In this document: piece after piece, positions 14,081 through 22,894 of the stretch
Layout: every line of letters starts with the position of its first letter
Position numbering within the stretch: position 1 is the first letter of the stretch
NCBI GenBank assembly: GCA_039819065.1
Contig: JBCBSS010000131.1
Span: 1-22,894, forward strand
Reading direction: 5' to 3'
DNA: 22,894 bases
Origin: JBCBSS01 sp039819065
GTDB taxonomy: Bacteria; Bacteroidota; Bacteroidia; Cytophagales; Cyclobacteriaceae
Translations under genes and position numbers: made by a program
Notes under the pieces: generated by a model
What the model saw: the letters and a program-made list of their open reading frames with translations, nothing else
What the model was told of the DNA's origin: nothing
Databases searched by the model: none

Positions 14081-17000
14081 ATGAAACTAAAGGTTCTGGC
14101 CATAGCCATTTGCCTTTTTGGTCTTTCCTATGCGCATGCCCAAACGATCACCTGGACAGGGGCCGGCGATGGCATTAACTGGGGAGACGCCTCCAACTGG
14201 AATCTTGATCAGGTTCCGGGCAGTGCCAACGACGTAATCATACCTTCCGGCTTTAACACTGTGATCAACGTGGGTATTAACGTTAATTCTATAGCACTAA
14301 ATGCTAACTCCCAGATCACGCTTACCAGTACATTAGTCATAACAGGACAGTTTGATTTGCTAAGCAACAGTACGTTAGAATGGACCACTGGTGCTTTACA
14401 GTCTGGTACAATCAATAACAATGGACGCATATCAATATCTTCAAGTGGCTCCAAAACCATATCCTCAGGCCTTATACTGAATAACAACAATACACTGACC
14501 ATTAGTGACACCGGTACTTTATTCATCAACGATGGTACAATCAACAACACCGGCACCTTTGCTTTAGAATCAGACGCCACCATACAAACTTCAGGCTCTG
14601 GGGGTGTTATTAATAATCTACCAGGCGGTACTCTTGTGAGATCGAATAGTACAGGTGTCTTTACGATAGCCTTTCCCTTCAACAATGAAAACGGCACTGT
14701 ACAAGTGCAGAGTGGTACACTTAGTTTTACCCAGCCACTAACCATGGATAGGGGCGCTTATGAAATTGAGACTGGGGCCTTTTTAAGGTCAAATAACAGA
14801 ACCATTCTTTCTGGTCAAATCAATAGTAATCCGGAAGGTGAATTGATCCTGACGGCACCCGTAGAAGTAGTGGATACCGCTACTGTCAACTTCGGTGATG
14901 CTGGCATCAGCATCACAGATAATGCGACCATTACCGGGGGAGGAGTGTTGATCAATACCAATAATTTTAATGTCATTGGAACCGGCTCCAAGACCTTGAC
15001 CGGGAATTCCAAACTGATCAATAGAGGTGTAATGAACTGGCTGGGAACAGGTACGCTTTTTATCAACGAAGCTGATATTGATAATGAAGGCCTGATCGAT
15101 TTGCAAGTTGATGCCACCATCCAGACATCTGGTGCAGGAGGCCTGCTTACCAACAAAGCAGGGGGCATACTGAGGAGATCATCTAGTACGGGGATATTTA
15201 CCATGGCTTTTCCTGTCGATAATGAAAACGGTACGGTAGAAGTACAGAGTGGCGCTTTGACGTTTACACAGCCTCTTACCATAGATCGAGGTAGTTATGA
15301 CATATCAGTAGGCGCATTTCTCAGATCTACCAACAGAACACAGTTAACTGGTGATATTAACAGTGACCTTAATGGAAGCTTGATTCTGACCAATACTGTT
15401 GAGGTTTTGGATACAGCAACTGTCAACTTTGGTCAGTCAGGCCTTAATCTATCAGATAACACTTCTATTACCGGAGGTGGTTTATTGATTAATACAGGCG
15501 TCGCTAACATAATCGATAATGGTTCTAAAACGCTATCAGGAGGGGTAAGACTACTGAACAGAGGCACGTTGAATTGGCTTGGTACAGGTACGACCTTTGT
15601 CAATAACGCTATCATTGATAATGAAAGCCTCATCGACTTACAAGTAGACGCTCGCCTCCAAACTTCCGGGTCAGGTGGTGTAGTTAACAATCTGGAGACC
15701 GGTACACTCAGAAAATCTATTGAAGCCGGTACGTTTATCATGGCTTTTCCATTTAATAACGAAAATGGTACCATAGATATACTAAGCGGTACAGTGACTT
15801 TTACTCAACCCCTAACCATGGATAGAGGAACCTACGATATAGCAGAAGGTGCCTTTATGCTTTCTAACAGCAGAACAAACTTGGTTGGTGAGATCAACAG
15901 TGATCCTGTAGGAGATTTGGTTTTGGTCAACACGGTAGAAGTCTTGGGCACTGCCAATGTCAATTTTGGCAATGCTGGTTTGAACATATCCGATAATGCG
16001 ACTATAAACGGAGGAGGCGTTTTAATCAATGATAATATCATCAACATTATTAATGGCGGTTCGAAAACGCTTTCCGGCAATACCAGGATTTTGAACAGAG
16101 ACGTTATGAATTGGCTGGGCACCGGTACGCTTTTCATCAACAACGGGTTTATAGATAACGAAGGCCTGATTGACTTACAAATTGACGCGACCATTCAAAC
16201 TTCAGGATCTGGTGGCGTGATCAATAACAAGGAAAATGGTATTGTTAGGAGATCTAGCAGTGCCGGTAATTTCTCCATGAACTTTCCTTTTAACAACGAA
16301 AACGGCACTATTCAAGTTGAGAGTGGTACACTTACCTTTTCTCAACCATTGACTATGGATCGGGGCACTTACGAGATAGCACAAGATGCTACGCTGCGCT
16401 CCAATAATAGAACCACCTTAATAGATGATATCAACAGCAACCCGATCGGCGATTTGATTCTAACCAGTATAGTGGAAGTGACCGATACGGCTACCGTAAA
16501 CTTGGGTAACGGTGGTCTTAAGATCAGTGATAACACTACCATTAACGGCGGAGGTGTCATTTTCAATGCTAATGAATTTAACATCATCGGTATTGGCTCT
16601 AAAACAATTACCGGTGGTATTACTTTGGTTAACCAGGGGAATCTAAACTGGTCAGGTCGCGGTACCGTTTTTGTCAATCAGGCCACCATCAATAATGAAG
16701 GCTTGATAGACCTACAAGTCGATGCGACATTACAGACTTCTGGTGCTGGTGGGATATTGAATAACAATGCTGGTGCCATCTTGAGAAAGTCAGCAGGAAC
16801 AGGTCAATTTGCCATCGCCTTTGCCTACAGTAACAAAGATCAAGGTGTAGTAGAAGTACAAAGCGGCACGCTCAGGTTTACCACCAGTTTCGACTCTGAA
16901 GGTGGTAACTATGCGGTTGATGAAGAAGCTACGTTATGGTCGAGTAGCACCACTACACTGGCTGGAGAGGCGATCGGTGATTTGGACGGCAACTTTGTGT

Positions 17001-18442
17001 TGTCTGGCACTGTGACTATCGCAGATACAGCCATCATGAGCCTGACTGGTTCCGGATTAGATTTAACGGATAATACCACCATAACCGGCGGCGGCGTATT
17101 GATCAATGACCAAGTATTGAACATTGTAGACAACGGTTCAAAGACCTTAAATTTAGGCACCAAGGTATTGAATCGAGAGACCATGAATTGGACAGGAACC
17201 GGTGCTTTCTTCGTCAATAACGGGATCATTGAGAACGAAGGGCTGCTCGATTGGCAAAACAATTCTATCATGCAGGTCTCAGGTGCTGGTGGTGATGTGT
17301 TGAACTCCGGGGTGTTTCGTAAATCTACCATAGAAGGCACTTCTACCGTAACACTCCGCTTTGAAAACCAAGCCGATGGTATCATAGACGTTCAAACCGG
17401 CACCTTAAACTTTACCAACAACTTTCAGAACCTAGATCAGGCTGGCGTACAAGGTACCGGTACCATAGACTTGCCTTTCACGAACCAATACACCAACAGC
17501 GGCTTTTTCGCCCCCGGTACATCTCCTGGTACACTGACCGTGCTTGGCGATTTCGTCATGGAGGATGACGCATTCCTCAAACTAGAATTGGATGGGCTGG
17601 TTCCTGATACAGAGCATGATGTGCTGGCGATTGATGGAGATGCCGTACTCACCGGAGATATTGTGGTATCTGTAGGCTACCAGGCACAAGTAGGTGATGA
17701 ATATACAGTGCTCACTACCACCGGAACCATCACCACTTGTAACCTTCCTGCAACGGTCACCTCATCTAATGTATTCAACAACTTCCGGTTTATGTTGGAG
17801 GTAGAATGCAATACTTCGACTGTCGTGCTCAGGATTATAGAAGTAATAGAATTGTTCCCGCCAACGGCTGATAACGACGAAGCTACAGTTGATCAGGCGG
17901 GCAATATAGTGATCAATTTGATTGATGGAGATACGGATAGCGACGGTACCATAGACCCGATGTCTATTGCCATTGTTCAAACCCCACTGAATGGTACGAT
18001 AACCAATAACAATGATGGTACGGTTACCTACATGCATGACGGAAGTGACGTAGATAGTGATAGCTTCAGCTATACCGTAAGAGATAATGACAGTTTGTTA
18101 TCCAATGAAGCCATTGTGAGTATTGATATCTTCATAGAACCAGAGCCTCAACCGGAACCTGTCATAGAAATATTCAATGCTGTATCCCCTAATGGAGATG
18201 AACGCAATGACTTCTTCGAAATCAGGAACATTGAGCTCTTCCAGAATAACTCACTGATGATTTTCAATCGGTGGGGTGATAGGGTATATGAAGCCACCGG
18301 CTACAATAATGATACGGTGAGGTTTGAGGGCATATCGAATGTTGGCAATGGTAATGAGTTACCTGATGGCACTTATTTCTACCAACTCAACTTAGGAGAT
18401 GGATCTGATGTAAGGGAAGGGTTTTTGGTGCTCAGGAGATAG
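14081..18442 (+). CDS. secreted repeat protein with type-B gliding motility/T9SS C-terminal domain
   Basis: The 1453-residue protein starts with a signal peptide ending AHAQ (about 21 residues). From about residue 60 to 1150 it is a Gly/Asn/Thr-rich beta-solenoid-like array. The motif NENGT recurs at residues about 202, 381, 560 and 739, and a related NKDQG at 918, always exactly 537 bp apart; a sixth, diverged copy (ENQADG) follows after 534 bp. A segment with FFAPGTSPGTLTVLGDF (about 1145-1165) resembles the end cap of autotransporter-like passengers. Residues about 1260-1350 form a cadherin/Ig-like domain (TPLNGTITNNNDGTVTY, SFSYTVRD). Residues about 1361-1453 are the CHU_C domain, with VSPNGDERNDFFEI, FNRWGDRVYE and PDGTYFYQL, which directs secretion by the type IX system. 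Likely a cell-surface or released adhesin-like protein; ligand is unknown. Confidence 0.9.
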   Translation: MKLKVLAIAICLFGLSYAHAQTITWTGAGDGINWGDASNWNLDQVPGSANDVIIPSGFNTVINVGINVNSIALNANSQITLTSTLVITGQFDLLSNSTLEWTTGALQSGTINNNGRISISSSGSKTISSGLILNNNNTLTISDTGTLFINDGTINNTGTFALESDATIQTSGSGGVINNLPGGTLVRSNSTGVFTIAFPFNNENGTVQVQSGTLSFTQPLTMDRGAYEIETGAFLRSNNRTILSGQINSNPEGELILTAPVEVVDTATVNFGDAGISITDNATITGGGVLINTNNFNVIGTGSKTLTGNSKLINRGVMNWLGTGTLFINEADIDNEGLIDLQVDATIQTSGAGGLLTNKAGGILRRSSSTGIFTMAFPVDNENGTVEVQSGALTFTQPLTIDRGSYDISVGAFLRSTNRTQLTGDINSDLNGSLILTNTVEVLDTATVNFGQSGLNLSDNTSITGGGLLINTGVANIIDNGSKTLSGGVRLLNRGTLNWLGTGTTFVNNAIIDNESLIDLQVDARLQTSGSGGVVNNLETGTLRKSIEAGTFIMAFPFNNENGTIDILSGTVTFTQPLTMDRGTYDIAEGAFMLSNSRTNLVGEINSDPVGDLVLVNTVEVLGTANVNFGNAGLNISDNATINGGGVLINDNIINIINGGSKTLSGNTRILNRDVMNWLGTGTLFINNGFIDNEGLIDLQIDATIQTSGSGGVINNKENGIVRRSSSAGNFSMNFPFNNENGTIQVESGTLTFSQPLTMDRGTYEIAQDATLRSNNRTTLIDDINSNPIGDLILTSIVEVTDTATVNLGNGGLKISDNTTINGGGVIFNANEFNIIGIGSKTITGGITLVNQGNLNWSGRGTVFVNQATINNEGLIDLQVDATLQTSGAGGILNNNAGAILRKSAGTGQFAIAFAYSNKDQGVVEVQSGTLRFTTSFDSEGGNYAVDEEATLWSSSTTTLAGEAIGDLDGNFVLSGTVTIADTAIMSLTGSGLDLTDNTTITGGGVLINDQVLNIVDNGSKTLNLGTKVLNRETMNWTGTGAFFVNNGIIENEGLLDWQNNSIMQVSGAGGDVLNSGVFRKSTIEGTSTVTLRFENQADGIIDVQTGTLNFTNNFQNLDQAGVQGTGTIDLPFTNQYTNSGFFAPGTSPGTLTVLGDFVMEDDAFLKLELDGLVPDTEHDVLAIDGDAVLTGDIVVSVGYQAQVGDEYTVLTTTGTITTCNLPATVTSSNVFNNFRFMLEVECNTSTVVLRIIEVIELFPPTADNDEATVDQAGNIVINLIDGDTDSDGTIDPMSIAIVQTPLNGTITNNNDGTVTYMHDGSDVDSDSFSYTVRDNDSLLSNEAIVSIDIFIEPEPQPEPVIEIFNAVSPNGDERNDFFEIRNIELFQNNSLMIFNRWGDRVYEATGYNNDTVRFEGISNVGNGNELPDGTYFYQLNLGDGSDVREGFLVLRR

Positions 18443-18447
18443 GCAAT

Positions 18448-20559
18448 TCAACCATATTGTTTGGCTTGTTCAGGCCGCAGGTCTTCCCATTCTTCAAAAG
18501 GCAAGCTGACGATAAATTCGCTTCCCTTGCCCAACTTGCTCTTTACCTTGATGTAACCCCCAAGCTTAGTCACCAAGGTTTTAGTAATGGATAACCCAAG
18601 GCCGGTAGCACTTTCATCCCCTGTAGGTTTAGCACTCAGCGTGCGGTAATTCTGGAATAATAACATCTGATCACTCTCGCTGATGCCTTGTCCCTGGTCT
18701 TTTACTCCGATATCAATGCGATTGTTTTTTCTGACAATACTAACCGTGATTATGGAATCAGCGAATGAGTACTTCAGGGCATTGGAAAGCAGATTGTCGA
18801 ATACGCGCTTTAAATGGCTTTGGTCAGTGCATATATTAATAGAAGATTCGTTGTATTCGGTCACTATTTTGATACCCTTCCTTGATGACTGCGCATTGAA
18901 CCGTCGCACCAGGTAATCGATGTATTCACAAACATCGAATTTGGTCTTGAATATCTCAGCAGCACCCTCTTCATCCCCGTGAGACCTCAGCAGGTCATCG
19001 ATCAGCTTGTTGCCATTTTCGGTGATATCTTTCACCATCGTCAACTGCTCCTTTTGATCATCATCCAGTTTTTTAGAAAGGAAGAGAATGTCCATCAAGC
19101 CCCTAATTTGGTTTAGTGGTGTTTTGAGATCATGAGCAACCACACTCAATATCTTTTGCTTCTGATCAAACAGGTTTTCGAGTTCCTTATTGGATTTGGT
19201 CAACTGTTGGTTGAAGGTATTGATATCTTCATTTTGCTTTCTGATCGTTTCATATTGATCAGTCAAGCGTTTATTGGCTTTCACCTTGTTCCAATACACA
19301 AAAATGCCTGCGACAAGTATCAAGGCAATGGCTACAATACTGATAATGAAAATGAAATTGAGCAAATTCTTGTTGCGTATCTCTGCTGCACTAATCTCAT
19401 TCTCCTTCCTCAAAAGATCGATTTCTTTGATACGGGCCTGAGACTCATACTTTTGTTGGATCTCAATTAAGGTCTTATTCTTTTCATCGTCATTGAGCTT
19501 TTTGTAAAGTTCAAGGAATTTGCCCTGATAATTATAAGCGCGTTGAAAATTCCCTAGAGAGGCATAATAATCACTAAGATGCATGTAGGAAGTGAGTGCA
19601 TCCGCCTGAGCGCCTACTTCCAGTGCTATGTCCAGGCTTCTTTTGCCCAATCGTATGGCTTCACCTAAGTTCTTTTTGCTTGCATACACCATAGAAAGCG
19701 TGTTATAGCATGCAATTACTCCTCTCTTATTACCAAATTCAGAGAAGATATCCAGCGATCGCGTCAGGTAATCAATAGCTCTTTTGAAATCGCCCTGGCT
19801 GTAGTAAGTCTCACCTAAAGTCACATACGTGACCGCCAGACTAGAAGGATGGTCTAGATTCTCTTTGAGCTTGGCCGATTCATCCAAATAAACCAAAGCC
19901 TTCTCGTACTCACCCCGCTCCATATAGATGTGTCCGATGTTATTGAGCGTAGCCGCTTCGCTAAGTTTGTTGGCCATTTGCCTGGAAATCTCAAGCGACT
20001 TTAAGTTATACTCAAGGTCTTTTTCTGAATTGCCGAGCTGATAGTAGATATTGGAAATGTTGGTGTATTCGGTGGCTATCCCCTCTTTGTTATCTATTTC
20101 TTCATGAAGGTTCAGTGCCTTTAAATAGTAGCTCAGTGCTTCGTCGAATCTTCCCTGTGCGTAGTAAGAACGGCCCATAATATTGTGTGAGCGAGCTGTC
20201 CATAACTTATCACCTATTCTTTCGAATATATTAAGCGCCTTGTCAATCGAGTCGCGTGTAGCTTTATACAGCCCTTTCATTTTATAGCTTAACGCTATAC
20301 TATTCAGCGCCTGGCCTTGAAGATGAAGATACCTATTCTCCTTGCCTATTTTAAGTGCTTCAGTAGCATAAAGCAGGGCGGAATCATAATATGTTTTTTG
20401 ATATTCATCAGCCAACCTGAGCAAATGAACGGCCTTGGTAGAATCGTCTAATGTAGTGGAAAGTATGCTCTTGATAGAATCAGCACCGTCGGACGATAAA
20501 GAAGGAAATGATAGCCAAAGCGAGCTCAACACGAAGAGATAAGCAACTATCTTTTTCAT
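18448..20559 (-). CDS. TPR-containing sensor histidine kinase
   Basis: The 703-residue protein starts with a signal peptide, then about seven tetratricopeptide repeats (residues about 45-350, with units such as ALNLHEEIDNKEGIATEYTNI), a coiled coil, one TM at about 397-424, another coiled coil and the kinase core. The H-box VVAHDLKTPLNQIRG places the phospho-accepting His at 476. The N-box has N593 in DNLLSNALKYS, G1 is VKDQGQGIS, and G2 is ATGLGLSITKTL, so all ATP-binding motifs look intact. No response regulator is adjacent; this TPR class is common in Bacteroidota and often orphan. Its 3' end lies 5 bp from the end of the converging repeat-protein gene. Confidence 0.93.
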   Translation of the reverse strand: MKKIVAYLFVLSSLWLSFPSLSSDGADSIKSILSTTLDDSTKAVHLLRLADEYQKTYYDSALLYATEALKIGKENRYLHLQGQALNSIALSYKMKGLYKATRDSIDKALNIFERIGDKLWTARSHNIMGRSYYAQGRFDEALSYYLKALNLHEEIDNKEGIATEYTNISNIYYQLGNSEKDLEYNLKSLEISRQMANKLSEAATLNNIGHIYMERGEYEKALVYLDESAKLKENLDHPSSLAVTYVTLGETYYSQGDFKRAIDYLTRSLDIFSEFGNKRGVIACYNTLSMVYASKKNLGEAIRLGKRSLDIALEVGAQADALTSYMHLSDYYASLGNFQRAYNYQGKFLELYKKLNDDEKNKTLIEIQQKYESQARIKEIDLLRKENEISAAEIRNKNLLNFIFIISIVAIALILVAGIFVYWNKVKANKRLTDQYETIRKQNEDINTFNQQLTKSNKELENLFDQKQKILSVVAHDLKTPLNQIRGLMDILFLSKKLDDDQKEQLTMVKDITENGNKLIDDLLRSHGDEEGAAEIFKTKFDVCEYIDYLVRRFNAQSSRKGIKIVTEYNESSINICTDQSHLKRVFDNLLSNALKYSFADSIITVSIVRKNNRIDIGVKDQGQGISESDQMLLFQNYRTLSAKPTGDESATGLGLSITKTLVTKLGGYIKVKSKLGKGSEFIVSLPFEEWEDLRPEQAKQYG

Positions 20560-20780
20560 ACCCAGTGCAAAATCTGGATGAAAATAGATAAATTATTTCG
20601 CATTAAAAATTCTAGGTTTCTTTTTGACCGATGGCTGACAATAATCGACCATACAGGAAGTATAGGTTAGCAGTTCTCATCTGTTGGTAGGGACGGTTCC
20701 TATCGTCATTGCTCGATAAGCGGAGATTTTTATTTCATTCTACCGTTGACTAAATTACTTCTGATCAAATTTCGCTAACC

Positions 20781-22379
20781 ATGAAACCAAAATTTTTTAA
20801 ACTGGCCTTTTCTGCCATTCTGTTTTCCTTTTTAATACTTAATCAAACCTGGGCACAGGTAGAAAAAGCCCCCGATAGAAAAAGGGGAGAAGGCCCCTGG
20901 ACTCAATTAATTATAAGAGGTGCGATTATGATTGATGGCACGGGCGCACCACCTATTGGCCCTGTCGATATAGTGGTGGAACAAAACCGCATCAAAGCCA
21001 TCAAAGTGGTGGGCTACCCCGGTGTTGAAATAGACCCTGACAATAGGCCTCAATTAAAACCGAATGGAAAAGAAATAGATGCTGCCGGCATGTATGTCTT
21101 ACCGGGACTAATAGACATGCATGGTCATATTGGCGGTTCCAGTCAGGGTGCAAATGGCGAATATGTTTTTAAACTATGGATGGGGCATGGTATAACGACC
21201 ATAAGGGATCCTTCCTGTGGCAATGGACTGGATTGGGTACTTGACCAGAAACGTAAGAGCCTAAACAATAAAATCACTGCCCCGAGACTTTTTGCCTATA
21301 CTGCTTTTGGCCAGGGCGCCAAAAATGGTGTTAATACTCCAGAGGAGGCCAGGGAGTGGGTACGTAATAACCAAAAAAATGGAGCTGATGGTATCAAGTT
21401 TTTTGGTGCGCCACCGGAAATCATGGCAGCCGCTTTAGGTGAAAACAAAAAATTAGGCTTAAGATCGGCATGTCACCATGCCCAACTTGATGTAGCCAGA
21501 TGGAACGCATTGAATTCTGCCAAAGCTGGCCTTACCACAATGGAGCATTGGTATGGACTGCCTGAAGCACTATTCGTCGATCGCACGGTACAGCATTATC
21601 CATTGGATTACAACTATCAGAATGAACAAGACCGTTTTGGTGAAGCGGGCAGGCTTTGGCAACAGGCCGCCCCGCCTTATTCTGAAAAGTGGAACGAGGT
21701 AATGAATGAATTACTGGAACTTGATTTTACCATAGACCCAACCTTCAATATCTATGAAGCCAGCCGTGATTTACATCGGGCCAGAAGGGCTGAGTGGCAC
21801 GAGACTTACACCATGCCATCGCTCTGGAGATTTTATCGGCCTAGCAAAATTTCGCATGGCTCCTACTGGCATGGTTGGGGTACTGAGCAAGAGATAGCCT
21901 GGAAAAAGAACTATGAGCTTTGGATGACTTTCATCAACGAATATAAAAATCGTGGGGGAAGGGTTACAGCCGGCTCAGATTCCGGATTCATCTTTCAACT
22001 GTACGGCTTCGGTTACATTAGAGAACTTGAGCTATTAAGAGAAGCAGGATTTCATCCGCTGGAAGTAATTCGCTCTGCTACCTTATATGGTGCACAAGCT
22101 TTAGGCGCTGAGAAAGACCTGGGATCCATCGAGGTGGGCAAACTGGCTGATTTGATCATCATCGAAGAAAACCCATTGAAAAATCTCAAAGTGCTTTATG
22201 GTACAGGGGCGATCAAATTGACTGATGACAATCAGGTAGTGAGAGTTGGAGGTGTCAAATACACCATCAAAGACGGTATCGTTTACGATGCGAAAAAGCT
22301 GCTTGAGGATGTACGTAATATGGTTGCAGCGGAAAAACGTAAAAGAGGATTCGAGATAAAGCAACCTGGAATGGAGTGA
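20781..22379 (+). CDS. secreted amidohydrolase, metal-dependent hydrolase family
   Basis: The 532-residue protein has a signal peptide ending TWAQ, pointing to export. The amidohydrolase fold is clear: an N-terminal beta part with IIRGAIMIDGTG, then LPGLIDMHGHIGG with metal ligands H114 and H116, K206 in ADGIKFFG as the probable carboxylated bridging lysine, H232/H233 in SACHHAQ, H256 in MEHWYG, and D400 in AGSDSGF. The C-terminal KDLGSIEVGKLADLIIIEENPL closes the composite beta domain. This set of ligands resembles the imidazolonepropionase/Xaa-Pro dipeptidase-like group with two metals. The substrate cannot be read from sequence. It appears monocistronic. Confidence 0.92.
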   Translation: MKPKFFKLAFSAILFSFLILNQTWAQVEKAPDRKRGEGPWTQLIIRGAIMIDGTGAPPIGPVDIVVEQNRIKAIKVVGYPGVEIDPDNRPQLKPNGKEIDAAGMYVLPGLIDMHGHIGGSSQGANGEYVFKLWMGHGITTIRDPSCGNGLDWVLDQKRKSLNNKITAPRLFAYTAFGQGAKNGVNTPEEAREWVRNNQKNGADGIKFFGAPPEIMAAALGENKKLGLRSACHHAQLDVARWNALNSAKAGLTTMEHWYGLPEALFVDRTVQHYPLDYNYQNEQDRFGEAGRLWQQAAPPYSEKWNEVMNELLELDFTIDPTFNIYEASRDLHRARRAEWHETYTMPSLWRFYRPSKISHGSYWHGWGTEQEIAWKKNYELWMTFINEYKNRGGRVTAGSDSGFIFQLYGFGYIRELELLREAGFHPLEVIRSATLYGAQALGAEKDLGSIEVGKLADLIIIEENPLKNLKVLYGTGAIKLTDDNQVVRVGGVKYTIKDGIVYDAKKLLEDVRNMVAAEKRKRGFEIKQPGME

Positions 22380-22524
22380 TTACGTTTTGTGGAAAATTGA
22401 CTGCTAAGACAGAGGTTTTTTTTAATCATGAATGGTGTAAGAAATCGAATGTTTTTAATAAAGAATTGCAAAAGTTTGTCATTAATTTGCCAAGATTAAC
22501 AACCAGCCTTAACTAATACCCTAT

Positions 22525-22863
22525 ATGGATTTTCAACGGTTATCAGAGATAGCTAAAGGAAACGAAGAATTCAAACAGGAAATGTTCTCTGAGATGATCA
22601 AGCTCTTTTCTTTTATGAAAGAAGAGATGGTTGACGCTCTGGAAAACCATGATATGGTCAGGTTTAATCTCTTAAGCCACAAAGTAAAAACAAGCATTGA
22701 ATTACTCAGTCTGGTTGATTTTAAGCACATCATAGAAGAAGGCAAACTTCGCATCCACAACGACAGAATCGACAGTAGCTATATCTCAAGAGTAGAAAAA
22801 TGCTGCCAGAAAGTAGTTGACACCCTTACTCAAAAGCTGACAAATTCAGAGGTAGACAAATAG
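22525..22863 (+). CDS. HPt-domain-like phosphotransfer protein
   Basis: The 112-residue, all-helical protein has NLLSHKVKTSIELL (about residues 49-62), matching the HPt pattern in which a His followed by Lys-x-Lys/Gly on a helix is phosphorylated. The upstream helix FSEMIKLFSFMKEEMVDALENHD also fits HPt (EMIKLF, then an acidic linker). The usual HKLKG glycine is replaced by Thr, so the match is good but not perfect. HPt proteins shuttle phosphate between hybrid kinases and response regulators. No hybrid kinase or receiver gene is next to it in the window; the sensor kinase at 18448-20559 has no receiver. The gene seems stand-alone, but the right side of the window ends 31 bp later. Confidence 0.7.
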   Translation: MDFQRLSEIAKGNEEFKQEMFSEMIKLFSFMKEEMVDALENHDMVRFNLLSHKVKTSIELLSLVDFKHIIEEGKLRIHNDRIDSSYISRVEKCCQKVVDTLTQKLTNSEVDK

Positions 22864-22894
22864 TCTTAATCGAATTTTGATAATTGTCCCGTAC

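Noticed and set aside
14209..17652. Many minus-strand ORFs of 70-178 codons opposite the repeat protein
   Set aside because: They recur with the 537-bp period and are Val/Pro/Ser-rich antisense shadows of the forward repeats.
18443..18447. Shared terminator between the converging repeat-protein and kinase genes
   Set aside because: Only 5 bp separate the stop codons, and no hairpin with a T-run is seen there.

Overview
The window looks like chromosomal DNA of a marine-type Bacteroidota, most likely Cytophagales (Roseivirga/Fulvivirga-like). The evidence is a type-B gliding-motility/type IX secretion C-terminal domain, a PadR gene paired with a prefix-domain FtsX permease, a TPR-type sensor kinase, a Bacteroidota double-glycine leader peptide, a TAnnTTTG-type promoter element and short palindromic repeats of the kind common in this phylum. 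Species is inferred from gene content only.

Region 1-1860 is accessory. Positions 1-528 hold a minus-strand cluster of tRNA-like genes (Tyr, Ser, Cys, and a second Tyr cut by the window edge). Each complete one is interrupted twice by short hairpin-forming inserts. In Ser and Cys the insert falls exactly between anticodon bases 34 and 35, and in Tyr the 3' border of the insert falls at the same place. Positions 562-1120 hold two candidate structured small RNAs on the minus strand, each ending in a strong intrinsic terminator. Positions 1292-1850 look like a small membrane-protein gene split by a palindromic insertion.

Region 1860-5530 is a minus-strand operon: PadR repressor, FtsX/MacB-like permease, then an AAG-type 3-methyladenine DNA glycosylase, with overlapping or nearly abutting reading frames. 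Region 5990-8520 has a membrane sensor with HAMP, GAF and PAS domains but no kinase, then a 41-residue GG-leader peptide with its own terminator. Region 8559-11081 has a one-TM hypothetical protein, an Rnl2-type RNA ligase and a DUF4332 helix-hairpin-helix protein.

Region 11137-13553 is the cytochrome bd oxidase operon cydA-cydB (minus strand). Region 14081-18442 is a 1453-residue secreted protein built from a strictly periodic 537-bp (179-residue) repeat and ending in a type-B sorting domain. It converges with a TPR histidine kinase gene (18448-20559, minus). The right end has a secreted amidohydrolase (20781-22379) and an orphan HPt-like protein (22525-22863).

The observation most worth pursuing is the tRNA cluster with inserts at anticodon 34/35. 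An Rnl2-type RNA ligase about 9 kb away makes an RNA-processing explanation imaginable, but degenerate pseudogenes hit by selfish palindromic repeats is the simpler reading.
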